Made by a program: the position numbers and the translations under genes. Shown in pieces: positions 10,725 through 22,473 of a stretch of 64,000 bases of DNA (position 1 is the first letter of the stretch; the number at the start of each line of letters is the position of its first letter). Origin of the DNA: Cryptomeria japonica (lineage: Eukaryota; Streptophyta; Pinopsida; Cupressales; Cupressaceae); contig NC_081408.1 in assembly GCF_030272615.1 (NCBI RefSeq), positions 763,541,173-763,605,172 of the forward strand, in the 5' to 3' direction. Below the pieces are notes generated by a model. The model was not told the DNA's origin. It saw only the letters and a list, made by a program, of their open reading frames with translations, and searched no databases.

Positions 10725-13380
10725 AAAAAGAGTTCTATACATTCCACACATAACCACACAACTAAAAAAAATTTCATGGGATAGGTTGCCATACACCAAT
10801 TTGTAATTCAGATAAAAATTAGATAATTGGATTATCACAATAAGAATTAGGAACATGATCTAACAATATGCAATATTCTTTGCATAATAGAAAGATGAGG
10901 AATGCAACGCATTCCTCTGCATCAACCTAAACATGTACAAACATTGTATTTAATCATCTGAACACATTTCCAATGTTGACTGGACAAAATAAAGTCCACA
11001 TACATTCTGGATACACATCATGCTAACCTATTTACCATCTTGAATAACTTCAGATAGATATTGACCATTTGCATAACATCTGCCTCATATATACATAGAC
11101 TATGCTTAGCCTAACTACTTTTGGAGTAGAGAGTTGACATCATTGACAATATGGAATGCATAAATTTGTAACACGAAGTGCTTACAATTATAGGAGTGCT
11201 CTACTATTACTTATTCAATCTTCTTCTCTAGGTGAATACATGGTTAACATTCTTATTAATTGTAGTTTGACTAGACATGCTTATTTTATTTGATGTAAAT
11301 GAAAGGAAGTTAAGGTAGTGGAACAACTTCTTACGCTAACCTTGAGAGGGGGGTTACGCAAAATAAATTAAGATCTTTATGATAGTTACAAAAACTTGAC
11401 AAAAACAAATATAAATAACATGCACAGCACAATAAAATGATCTTCATGGGAAAACCCTTTCAAGAGAAAAAACCAACATTCCAAAAGTTGCCCAATATAT
11501 TATTCAAAAATACAACATAATAAAATATAAGAGAAATATTTTTGCATGAGTATCACCAATCAAATATCTAGAGGTAACTCAATAGATATAAGAATCTTAC
11601 ATGCGACCTCCATCTTATGCACCTAATATATAGGAGATACAATACATGAAACCATCAAAATGTGTTACAAAACCATGAACTAAAACCACCCAAAAGTGTG
11701 ATGCCAAACTTATCTCCAATCCAAGATTACCTATGACGTGTCAAAACACATATCAACATGTGTAACTCCCTTTTACAACTCATTTATGTGTCAAACATAT
11801 TTTTATATTTAAAATTTCAAGTTACGCAACTTTTAGAGGCCATAACTTTTGATTCAAGTGTGTGATTAATGAATCATTTGAAGCATAGAAAATCTCATGA
11901 AGTTCTCTATCAAGCTATAACCCACTACACCAGTTATGATCACATTTGGAGCTGTTTGGAGACTCTCAGGTCTTCAAGATTAACATTGAAACTTTAAAAA
12001 TGAAAAATTTAATATCTTCAAATCCAAACATGATCTTACAACAAAAATTTGACAACATGCTTATTTAGCCAATCCGTAACTTTGGGAAAAAATTTAGACC
12101 AATCCGTACTCAAATGTGAACTTAATATAAATAGTAACCTTAAGTAACTACAAGGTTAGGACAACTTTATCCTAATAGTAAATGCCCCCCACGAAATACT
12201 CAATTTTATAAATCTCATCTTATTTTCTAGGTATGAAAGTGGCTTTTATGTTTTGTCATCACAAAATTCTTGACATTGCTTCAATAAATGGAAGGAATGC
12301 CACTAATCCACTTATTTGAGCCTCCTGCTATGTCAAAAGTATGGTGATTCCTATCTCGTATTAAAGCCATTGCATTTATGTTTTAGACATTTAATTTCGT
12401 GTTCCAAATTCCCATCATCACAAATTAAAATCTAGAGTGTACTTGATCTTTAATTATCCACTTTGTCATATATAAACAAATATGAAGATTTTACTTCTCC
12501 ACTCATCAAATATAGAATTTATCCCTATTTTCTCCTTAAATTTATGATGATAAATATAGTAGCATAAATGCTTGAATAATTTTGTCAATTCAAAGGAGTG
12601 GGCATTAACTATTCTGTGTATGTCATGCATACATGTAAATACATACATACATTATGTGATTGATTAAAATATTTAAAATCTTATTTACTTTTAAACAAAT
12701 AAAATTATTATAATTAGATGTACATGTGACTGTATAGTATAGTTGGTTGATGAGATGGACATGCATGTAATTTTATAGCCATAGCGTACTTTTGTATGGA
12801 CAATAAATACTTTTAAAATTCTTATAGAAATGAGCTTGGATCAAGGGTGCAACATAATTAGCTAGAAAGTTTCTTATGCAAATATTTATGCTGAACAAAT
12901 TATTAGAAATATTTTCTAGATATCATCAAATAATATTCAATCATTGGAGACTATCTTAACACTTTCTATCTCTCGATATCAATTATGTGAAAACAAATAA
13001 TATCTCTTTCACTATAAATAAATCAAGTGGCAAAAGTAAGTAATAATTGTATTGTGTTCACCTTTTCACACCACCCTATATTCTGCTGACTCTCCCACTA
13101 CCCAAATTGTTATCAAATATGTGGGTAACCATGGCTCCATTCACTTCGATGATCAAAATATGAATGATTCTTTCTAATCTTTCATTTGTGGGAGTCTCTG
13201 AAAGAAATGAAAAATCTATCAACATGTGCATATGATTTTAAGAAGATGCAAAGGATTTTGAGCTTAGATGTAGTTCTTAGACAATGCATTTCTTACTTCA
13301 TAAAATTTATTATCTTAGTGCATACAAATTGAATTTTTGCCAACTTTTTTTGAATTTGGACCAAGAAATCAATAAGAGAC
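10725..13380. other. No gene seen; possible copia-like LTR near 11330-12190
   Basis: No reading frame with recognisable content. At 11332-11350 there is a TTGAGAGGGGGGTTACG motif like the end of copia-type LTRs here (minus orientation), followed near 11440-11475 by a CATGGGAAAACCC...AAAAAACC block also like them. The other edge and a TSD were not found. The rest is AT-rich. Confidence 0.3.
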
Positions 13381-13772
13381 ATGACAAATATTGTTAAAAA
13401 TTCAAATACTCTTTATAAACAATGTCCACATGGAAAGAAAAAAAGAGCTAACTTCAAGACAAAAGAGTATTCATTGTCAAATCCATTGGAACTTATTCAT
13501 ATGGACCTCTATGGACCTACAAGGACTGAAAATCTACAAGGTGACAAGTACTTTATGTTTCTTATTGATGATTTCTCTAGAATTACATGGGTTACTTTCT
13601 CAAAGGAAAAATTTGAGGCATTTAAAATCTTCAAAAATTTCAAGCTATAGTTGAGAATGAAATTCGATCAAGGATAAAGTTCTTAAGGTTAGATAGAGGT
13701 GGAGAATTTTTATCAAATGAGTTTAGAGAATTATGTGAGCATCATAGAATAAGAAGGCAATGATTTGGTACT
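13381..13772 (+). pseudogene. Ty1/copia integrase, first part
   Basis: Plus-strand reading gives a copia integrase core: a PHGKKKRA remnant after the zinc-finger region, then LELIHMDLYGP, then KYFMFLIDDFSR (13540-13580), then a frame change near 13650 to a frame with LRLDRGGEFLSNEF (13680-13725). These contain the first two catalytic Asp positions of the DDE triad. The reading stops at the solo LTR inserted at 13773. The relic carries a frameshift and at least one stop. It continues at 14523. Confidence 0.8.
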
Positions 13773-14522
13773 GTAGACACCTAAAATTGTCATGTCTAGT
13801 TAAATAAATATTTTATTTATTTAATTATCTAAGCCTAATTCTTCTATTAATTAAATAAATCTTTATTTATTTAATTCATTCATTTATCCTCTTCTAGCCT
13901 TATTTCTAATTTAAATAAATACATTTATTTATTTAAATTATCCTTTTCCTAAATTAAATAAATATTTTATTTATTTAATTGATCCCACTTCTTCTATTAA
14001 TTAATTTATTTAATTAATTCATTTTCTACCTATGACACATGTCATTCATCTCTTAATTCCTACACTACCTACCCCTTTCATTATTTTATTATTTCTTCTA
14101 CCTACCCTCTAATCTTAGCCGACCTCCTTTTACACCTCTCAATCTCATCCCTCCATTTCATATTGTGTCTTCTATTTAAGGAGATGCCTTCTTCATTATC
14201 AAACCCTAATTGACAATTTGGAGGACTTGACTACACTACGATCCTACTTGAAACCACATTCCGTTCTTTGTTGAGCTCTTGTGCATATAAAATCTGAGAG
14301 CAAATATATCAAGCAAGATCAATGGAGATAGGAAGAATGGAGATCAAAACCCTATTGGACATGTGATGGTATAATCTTTGTGATTTCATGTGGTTTGCAT
14401 TGTCTTAGGTAATCTTCATATGTTATGGTGGATCTTTGTTGATTGTTAGGCTAGGGTTTTGTGGTTGGATTCATTTAGCCTTTCAATATCGTTATTATTG
14501 TTATCCATTTTCACCATATATA
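13773..14522 (+). mobile_element. Solo LTR with TSD GGTAC inside copia integrase
   Basis: The segment starts TGTAGACACC and is flanked by GGTAC at 13768-13772 and 14523-14527. Removing it and one GGTAC restores the copia integrase reading across the junction. It has the AATAAATA/TTTATTTA alternation after the start and a TCTATTTAAGG TATA-like box near 14170. It ends in TA rather than CA, read as a decayed CA or end variation. No internal domain is present. Its start and general structure resemble the plus-strand solo LTR at 57285-58027. Confidence 0.85.
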
Positions 14523-16191
14523 GGTACAAGGAATCCTCAACAAAATAGAGCTGTGGAAATAAATAATAATACTATTCAAAAAATTACTAGGACAATGCTA
14601 AATGAAGACAAGTTATGTAGACATATTTTTGCAAGAACTAGTTAATACTTATGTCTATATTTTGAACAAAGGACAAATTGGAGTGAACAATAGAAAAACA
14701 CCTTATGAAATATTAAAATATATACTTAAAATAGTAAAGTAATTCAAACTATTTGAAACAAAGTGTTAAATAAGAAAAGATGATGAATAATTGAGATAAT
14801 TTAAGCCTACATCAAATGAAGGTATCTTTATTGCCTATTCCTCAAGATGCAAGCCTATAGATGATACACCAAAATATAGTAGAAGAATGTTGAAAGTGCA
14901 AATATGAAAATGGGTTAAACAAAAAATCAAAAGAATAATAATTTATATCCTTCAAAGGAATGAGAGTATATAACATAAGGAGAAAATATATAAGAACAAA
15001 TAGAAAGAAAAATTACAAAGATTGTCACTAAGTATGTTTAAAAGAATAATTTAGAAAGTTAGATCCTCGATGATAAGGGTGCTTGAATTTAAAATAGAAG
15101 AATATTGGAAGGTGCATCAAAACATGCAGACTTCTCTTTGCTATCTATAATTGATCCTAAGGAATTTATAGAGGGAAGTAAAAGAAAATCACTAAACTGA
15201 TGCTATGGAAGAAGAACTAAATCAAATTGACAATAGTGAGACATGAGAACTTTTGAACCTAGATCAAAAAACAAGATTTTGATTGGAATTAAGTCACGGA
15301 TTTTCAAAAATAAGTTGAATGATGATGGGCAAGTAATAAAAAAGAACACTGGTATGCATATACTATGCTTAGGTTGAAGGTATTAATTTTTAAGAAAAAA
15401 ATTCTCCTATTGCTAGAATAGAAGCTATTAGAATGTTTTTGTATTTTGAAATTTTCAAAACTTTAAGGTCTATCAAATGAATGTCAAATCTAACTTCCTT
15501 AATTGAAATTTGCAAGAAGATGTATACATTGAACAACCAAAAGGGTTTCATTTTTTAGAGAACCATGACCATGCATATAAACAAAAGAAGATACTCTATG
15601 GATTGAATCAATTCCAAAGTTCTTAGTATACTTGATTGGATAAATATATGCAACAACATGGATTCAAAAGTGGAATTTTAGATAGAAATATCTATATAAA
15701 GATTTTAGGTGAGCATTAGTTGATAGTTACAGTATATGTTGATGATATCATTTTTGGAAGTAGCAATAACAAATTGTGCAAATATTTTACAAAAAATATG
15801 CAAAAATAATTTGAAATGTCCATGCTTGGTGAGTTGTCATTTTTCCTTGGTTTATAAATTTATCAATCAGATAAAAGGATATTCATTTTACAAACCAATT
15901 ATGTCAACGAGATGTTGAAGAAGTTCGAACTAGAAGATTACAAACCAATGAGTACAAATATGGTCATAGATTGTAATTTGAGCAAAGATGATGAATCTCT
16001 TGGAGAAAATTAGACATTGTATAGATCAATGATTGGTAGCCTATTGCATTTAACTACATCAAGGCCATGCATTATGAAAGAAGTAGGCATGATGGAAATT
16101 TTTCAAGCAACACCTAAAGAAACTCATGTGAAGGTAATAAAAATAGTATTTAGATATTTGAAAAGTGATATAGACTTTTGGGTTGTGGTAC
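14523..16191 (+). pseudogene. Ty1/copia integrase end and reverse transcriptase, decayed
   Basis: Starts with the conserved copia integrase stretch containing NPQQNRAVE (14530-14560), which supplies the catalytic Glu. After much decay the RT is recognisable: YVDDIIFGS at about 15738-15764 (the copia version of the YxDD active site), LGELSFFLGL, then YRSMIGSLLHLTTSRP (16020-16065). Many stops and frameshifts are present. It is cut at 16191 by a complete gypsy element, and the copia frame resumes after 24090. Confidence 0.8.
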
Positions 16192-17801
16192 TGGTGCAGG
16201 GCACCTATCACTCCATGCAAATTTTGGTTTGTTCTTAAGTTTTTTATGTTGTATTTCATGTTATAATAAGTGGACCAACCATTTGGGACTTAATGAAGTC
16301 ATGGTTAAGTTGTCCAAGCTTTTGTTGTGTTCAAGATGTTGATATCCTAGAAAGATGTAATGTTGATGTTGTTCATAGGTGCACTACTCTAAAAATAGAG
16401 TCATCATGTAATAAGGGTGTAATGCATTGTTTTAGGTCTCCTAGAATGCATAGAGGGCCTTTGGATCCTTGGAGTACGCTTGAGTGCAAGGTTACATCCT
16501 AAGGATCAAAAAGATGTAAAAATGCTAAGCAACATTTGCAATATTGCAAAAAGTTGCACTTTATGTTGTTGGCGGTGAACAAGTTGGTTCTAACCAACTG
16601 AATCATGATGTTAAAATCGAAAGACAACATCATTGTATAGGTTGGAAGAGTTTGGAATGTAGAGCAAGTTTTGTTTGTAAGGAAAACCTTGTTTTTACAC
16701 TGCTTTTACTTCTTTTTTTCCTTATTTTTTTGTGTTGTACAGTCCAGTACGGACTTGTCAGGGGAACCTACCTGCAGGGAATGAAGAAATGGTGAATCTA
16801 CTTTCCATCAGGGTAAATTTCAAGGTTTGATTGTGTCTAGTTGCAGAGATTCAAATCATTCTTTGTGAACTAGGTACAAAACCCTTGTAAGCCAGGGTTT
16901 ATGCAATAAATGGCTCTAACTTGAGCACCCAGTAATGGCACAGGTTGAAATCCAGTAGAATTATAGGTTAGGGTCTGTAAATATGTTTTGTATAGGTTTC
17001 TTGGATTTTTAGACCTTTTTGGTGGTTTTACAATGATACCCTAGGCTCACAGCTAGGAGTTGGTGAGACTAGGATAATAGAAGATGTGTGTTTTCATAGC
17101 ACACATGGATTGCTAGAACCAAACTTGATAAATGTTAGGAGACCCCATTGAATTCCCTTTAAGAATCCATGATTAGTTTTTCCAGAGGTTTTGAATGGCG
17201 AATATGTCTGAGGACAAGTTTGTAAGTCACCCGAGTAGGCCTAAAACCCTTAAAAATAGGACAGTTCTAGAAACCCCATGTGTACGGAAAACCCAGATGC
17301 CATTTTGTAGTATTGTATGTAACTAGGAAAAGGGTACTCAGAAATGTCATTTTTGGGGGGCCTTGTGTGGGTAGATGTGAACTTAAGCCCTGAAAATAGT
17401 AAAAGGAGGGCTAATTGAATTAGGTCTATTTGGAGCCCGATATAGACAAAGTGAGATTGAGAAGGCTTGAAAAGGGGTTTAAAGGTGATTAAACCCTTAG
17501 AAGACACCAATGACACTATTTAAACTTCATTTACACTCATGTAACAAGTTTATGGTTAAAGATCTTTTGCAAAGGTTGTTGGAGTGTTAGGAAGGTGTGA
17601 TAGGGATTGAGGTGGAATCCTCAACAGGAAAGTGTTGTTGTAAAACATTTGTGGAGGAAAGCCAAAGTGGATTAGGCATTGGAGGTCTAACTATAATAAC
17701 CCTTACCAAGTACCATTGGATGGGCTTGAGGAGTTAGAAGGTTGGAGAGAACAAGAAAGACAACTAGGTGACTGAGAGCAACTCCAAGAAAATCTGCATC
17801 A
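16192..17801 (+). repeat. 5' LTR of the gypsy element
   Basis: Starts TGGTGCAGGGCACC and ends ATCTGCATCA. It is followed after three bases by the primer-binding site. It is colinear with 22474-24089 along its whole length. It contains an AGTACGGAC word near 16746, a word also found in the 2.6-kb insertion at 53357-55953. Confidence 0.93.
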
Positions 17802-17804
17802 GAG

Positions 17805-17817
17805 TGGTATCAGAGCC
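17805..17817 (+). promoter_or_regulatory. Primer-binding site, initiator Met tRNA type
   Basis: TGGTATCAGAGCC begins three bases after the 5' LTR. This word complements the 3' end of plant initiator methionine tRNA, the common primer of plant LTR retrotransposons. Confidence 0.9.
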
Positions 17818-17885
17818 ACCCTTTGAAACATTGGTGTATGTCAAACTATGATGAATCAGAAGCAATTTCAATTCCTCCAAATTAA

Positions 17886-19096
17886 ATGACTCCAGAATCC
17901 ATCCGGCAAATAGTGACAGAGATGTTAGAAGGATTGAAGGCTCGGGAAGAAAATAAAGGGACCCGAAATGCCAAGAAGGAGAAGGAGAAGGTTAAGACAG
18001 AATGGGGAGATGAGACAGATGAAGAAGTGGAATATGAGGAGGACCAGACAATAGTAGCAATGCCTCAAGACCAAAAACTATTCTTGGATGCAGTCAAATC
18101 CATCTCCAAGGATAATTTGGATGGATTACCCACCTATGGGGGAAATCTCAATGGAGAGGAGTTATTAGATTGGATAGAAGCATTGAATAATCATTTTGAC
18201 TATAAGGAGGTAGCGGAAGAGAAAAGAGTAAATGTATCCAAGTCAAGATTGAGGGGATCAACCTTGGTTTGGTGGAACATGATGCAAGAAGAAAGGGTAC
18301 AAGTAGGTAAGAAAAAGAGAACTTCATGGGAGCATATGAAGATAAGGATTAAAGCTCAATTCCTACCAGGGGATTATGAATTTCAAATCCACAAGAGTCT
18401 GCAAAATTTGAAATAAAGGGAACTAGATGTCAATGCATACACTGAGGAATTCCACAAACTAATTTTGAGGGCTAGGAAATATGAGAATGAAGTGGAGAAA
18501 TTGGCCAGATACATGAATGGTCTTAGGCAAAACATTCAAGATGAAATAAGCATCCTCACACCAGACACTGTTCACAAGTGTTTTCAGTTGGCATTAAGGG
18601 CAGAGGAAAATATCAAAAGGAGAAGTGAGCAAAATCAGAAGCACAGAGGTGGTAAGAACTTTAGGGGTAGAGGAACCTTTGGCAGAGGGCAGAGTGCTTC
18701 AAGAAATGAAGAGAATCAAAACCAAGAAGAAAGTGGGGACTCTCAAAGAGGGACATATAGAGGATCCTTTAGAGGGAGAAGCAATTTTAGAGGCATGTTT
18801 GGAAGCTTAGGGAGAGGAAATACAATCTTCATCGTTAGGTGTTACCACTACAACCAAGTTGGACATACCATGAGAAGGTGCCCAGGAAAAGCCTCAAGTT
18901 CATACGTGAGTGAGAGAAGGACTCAGTTAGTGCAAGAGGAGGATACTCAAAGTGTAACCTCTCCAATAAGCAATGCAGGGCCAGTGACAGATGGGGTAAA
19001 TTTGATGATGAGAAGAACAATGTTAAAGATACCCCAAGCTCAAGAGCCACCACAGAGGAAAAGTCTAATTAGGACCACTTGTAAGTCACATGGATA
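17886..19096 (+). pseudogene. gag: gag of the gypsy element
   Basis: About 400 codons in one frame from the ATG at 17886. The capsid-like part has ELLDWIEALNNHFDY and LVWWNMMQEE (18150-18290), typical of gypsy gag, followed by an Arg/Gly-rich stretch (18630-18800) and a zinc knuckle at about 18840-18881. The knuckle reads C-Y-H-Y-N-Q-V-G-H-x4-C, so its second Cys is replaced by Tyr. One in-frame TAA at 18414-18416 interrupts the frame, and a further TAA follows SHG near 19095. The product would have packaged element RNA in cytoplasmic particles. Confidence 0.9.
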
Positions 19097-19106
19097 AAAT
19101 TGTAAG

Positions 19107-19532
19107 GTGATTGTGGATTCAAGTTACACAAAGAATATTGTCTCAGTTGAAATGGTGGATAAGCTCAAACTGAAAAGATTGCCTCATCTCACTCCCTATA
19201 AGGTATCTTGGCTCAACAGGGGTCAACATGTCTTAGTTGATGAACAAGCATGGGCAGACTTTGAAATTGGTGAATACAAAGACAAACTTCTATGTGACAT
19301 ATTGTCTATGGATGCCTGTCATCTTCTCTTGGGTCGTCCATGGCATATGATGTGAAAACCTATCATGATGGAGAAAAGAATAGTTATCTAATCAGCAAGA
19401 ATGGTAAGAAGTATCAAATGGATCCATTACCTGATCCAAAGGAGGAAAAACAAGTAGGGTAAAGTGATGTTGATGAGTGGAAAAGAGTTCCTTAAAGTGT
19501 TAAAATAAGAAGGTAATCAGGGCCATGCTATA
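19107..19532 (+). pseudogene. Protease region of the gypsy element
   Basis: The reading continues in the gag frame. The active-site region is V-I-V-D-S-S-Y, so the Asp is kept but the usual D-S/T-G triad is D-S-S. A CHLLLGRPW motif follows at 19318-19345, normal for plant gypsy proteases. After 19355 the reading shifts frame before the RT begins. Confidence 0.8.
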
Positions 19533-20957
19533 GTGCTAAAGCCCAAAGATGAAGCTAAGGAAGATCCAATGAGTGAAGTGCCTCAAGAAGTGAAAGGTTT
19601 ATTAAAGAAATATGTAGAGGTTATAGGAGATTATATGCCTAATTATTTTCCTCCAATGAGGGATATTAATCACCAAATAGACTTGATACTAGGGGCAAAT
19701 CTGCCTAACAAAGGTGCTTATAAAATGACACCTAGCCAAAATGAGGAGATTGCCAAACAAGTGCAAGAACTCTTAAATAAAGGGTTTATTAAAAAGAGTT
19801 TGAGTCCTTGTGTTGTTCCGACTTTTCTAGTGCCTAAAAAGGGAGGAAAATGGAGGACATGCATTGACTCAAGAGCAATTAATAAGATCACCATAAGATA
19901 TCGGTTTCCCATGCCAAGGATATAGGACCTATTGGACAATCTAGGTGGAGCATGCTACTTCTCAAAGGTGGACTTGAAATCTGGTTATCATCAGATAAGA
20001 ATCAAGCCTGGTGATGAATGGAAGACAACATTTAGAACCAATCCAGGCCTATATGAGTGGTTGGTGAAGCCTTTTGGCCTCACCAATGCACCTAGTACCT
20101 TTGAAAGGCTCATGAATGAAGTCTTAGTTGAGTTTTTTGGCAAGTTTGTTATTGTGTATCTTGATGACATTTTGGTCTTCAGCAGGTCCAAGGAGGAACA
20201 CCTTAAGTATGTGGAGATGGTCTTGAAGAATTTGAAGGAGGCTCAACTCAAACTCAACCTTGAAAAATGTGAGTTCTTGAAAATAGAGTTAGTTTACCTT
20301 GGTTTAGTCATTTCACAAGGTTGTTTAAAGATGGATCCAAGTAAGGTAGAGGAAATCCTTGATTGGCCTACACCTAGGAGCATAAGTGATGTTAGAATTT
20401 TTCATGGAATGGCATCTTTTTATAGGAAATTTGAGAGAAACTTCAGCCATGTATGTGCTCCTATCCTTAACACCATTAAAGGAGGGATTAAATGTTAATT
20501 TAAGTGGACAAAGAAAGCCAATAAGGGATTTGAATTGTTGAAAGCTAAGATAGTATAGTTGCCAACCCTTAGATTCCCTGATTTCAGTTAGTTGTTTACA
20601 GTAGAGTGTGATGCTAGCCAAAGGGCAATAGGGGCTATTTTGAGTCAAGAAGGTCATCCTATACTATTCTTTTCAGAGAAATTGAATGAAGCAAAGAAAA
20701 GATACTCCACATATGATTTGGAATTGTATGTCATGGTGCAATAATTGAAGAAGTGGCCTCATTACTTTCTACCCAAAGGGTTTGTAGTTTATACCGACAA
20801 CCATGCCCTTAATTTCCTTAATGGGCAAGAGAAATTGAATCAAAGACACCTAAAGTGGTTTGAATACTTACAATCCTACACCTTTTCTATCAAGCACAAA
20901 AAGGGCACTACAAACAAGGTAGCTGATGCACTAAGTAGGAGAGTAATGACTATGTAG
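19533..20957 (+). pseudogene. pol: Reverse transcriptase and RNase H of the gypsy element
   Basis: A single frame holds fingers/palm motifs PCVVPTFLVPKKGG (19805-19845), [24 protein letters not shown] (19970-20005), [11 protein letters not shown] and [11 protein letters not shown], with YLDD at 20156-20167. The RNase H part has VECDASQRAIGA (20590-20630), VVYTDNHALNFL (about 20785-20820) and the KVADALSRR end (20915-20943). Frame is kept for over 1.4 kb, but TAG or TAA interrupts it near 19923, 20496, 20556, 20587, 20742 and 20955. Several fit C-to-T change in Gln or Trp codons. Confidence 0.92.
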
Positions 20958-22060
20958 GAGATACAATTGCAAAGTGTGGGATTGAATGAATTAAAAGACC
21001 TCTACAAGGATGATAAAGACTTTGTTGAGATATGTGTTGTTTGCTCTGATTTTTATAAGACCTCACATGTTTCTTATACAGAGTATATGATACAAGAGGG
21101 TTTTTTGTTCAAAGGACACCTTCTTTGCATTCCCCAATGTTCTATGAGATAAAACATTATTCAAAAAAAGCATCCAGGAGGTCTAGGAGGTCATTTCGGC
21201 ATGGATAAAACTATGGAGTAGGTTAGTAGATTTTACCATTGGCCCAAGTTGAAATCAAAAGTGAGAAGGTTTGTAGAATAATGTGCAATTTTCCAAAGAG
21301 AAAAAGGATCATCAAGTAATGCGAGTCTGTACCAACCTTTGGTCATACCTCAGAGGCATAGGGAATGTTTAAGCATGGATTTTGTGTTAGGCTTACCAAG
21401 AACTCCAAGGGGATTTGACAGTGTGTATGTAGTGGTTGATAGGTTCAATAAGATGGCACATTGTATACCTTGAAAAAGCACCAATGATGCCACCTACATT
21501 GTAGGACTATTCTTCAAAGAGATAGATAGAATTCATGGCCTTCCAATCAGCATAGTCAGTGATAGAGATGTAAAGTTATTAAGCCACTTTTGGAGAACAC
21601 TTTGGAGAAATTTGGGCACAAAATTATCTTTTTCATCTACCTACCATCCTCAATCAAATGGTCAAACAGAGGTAGTAAACAGATCCTTGGGTAATCTACT
21701 AAGATGCCTCACCAAACAACATGGGCAGACTTAAGATTTGGTAATCGGCTAGGCAGAATATGCATACAATGACTTAGTTAACCGGAGTACAGGTAAAATT
21801 TCCTTTGGAATAGTGTATGGTTTTCATCCTAGGGTCATACTAGAGCTCAGGGATCTCATTTCTATGACACCTAAGAGTGCAAAAGGTGAGAATTTTACAG
21901 TAGGAATCAAAGAAGTGCATGATATGGTAAAACAAACCTTACAACAAAAGTCTGAGTAGTATAAGATGAATGTTGATAAAACAACAAGGAATGTGCAATT
22001 TAAGATTGGAGATTTGGTCCTAGCATACCTAAGGAAAGAGACTTCCAAAAGGGTAGCCTA
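20958..22060 (+). pseudogene. int: Integrase of the gypsy element
   Basis: The frame continues from RNase H. Visible parts are a linker with LLCIPQCSMR, a degenerate HHCC region (GGHFGMDKTM, then FVE[13 protein letters not shown]), [24 protein letters not shown] (read here as separate short motifs MDFVLGLP and VYVVVDRF), IVSDRDVKLL near 21550-21580 and HPQSNGQTEVVNRSLGN near 21648-21690. These supply the D, D and E catalytic positions. The C-terminal module FKIGDLVLAYLRKE is near 22000-22035. More than five stops interrupt it (near 21150, 21220, 21280, 21472, 21735, 21750, 21958). Confidence 0.88.
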
Positions 22061-22229
22061 CTAAGCTATTGATGAAGAAGATTGGGCCTCTCAAGGTGGT
22101 GCATAAATATGGTCAGAATGCATATGAAGTTGAACTCCCTCCCACCTTGGGTATTTATCCTATCTCTAATGTGTGAGATCTCTATCCATACAAGAGAGAC
22201 TCACAACCACATCAGTTGGACACTTCATC

Positions 22230-22452
22230 ACAAGGTACTGAAGATTGGGTGAGAGATTTTCCACCAAGCCAACTGGTCAAGTTGGAATGTATCTTGGACA
22301 CCAAGGTAATAAAGAAGACAAGGAAAGGAGTATACAAGAATTATCTTGTAAAGTAGGTAGGGTTACCTGAATCAGATGCTATGTGGATGTCAGAATCAGA
22401 TATACATCAACATGATGTGGAAATTGCAGACCTCTTAACTCAAGGGACTTGA
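22230..22452 (+). pseudogene. Chromodomain remnant at the pol C-terminus
   Basis: After the integrase tail the reading gives V-K-L-E-C-I-L-D-T-K-V, then R-K-G-V-Y-K-N-Y-L-V-K-stop-V-G-L-P-E-S-D-A-M-W-M. This is the layout of the chromodomains that end chromovirus integrases (a YLVKWKG-type strand followed by E-x-x-W). The Trp of that strand is now a TAG codon. The chromodomain directs integration to marked chromatin in active relatives. It supports placing the element among chromoviruses; the sub-clade was not determined. Confidence 0.75.
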
Positions 22453-22473
22453 GTTCTTTGTCCCAAGGGAGTA
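22453..22473 (+). promoter_or_regulatory. Polypurine tract before the 3' LTR
   Basis: TTTGTCCCAAGGGAGTA runs up to the 3' LTR start at 22474. AAGGGAG is the purine run, the usual plus-strand primer of plant gypsy elements. Confidence 0.75.

Noticed and set aside
17250-17516. 88-codon minus-strand frame
   Set aside because: It lies in the 5' LTR of the gypsy element, and the 3' LTR copy at about 23.5-23.8 kb does not preserve it.
20325-20657. 110-codon minus-strand frame
   Set aside because: Antisense to the reverse transcriptase and RNase H reading; a shadow of the real coding strand.
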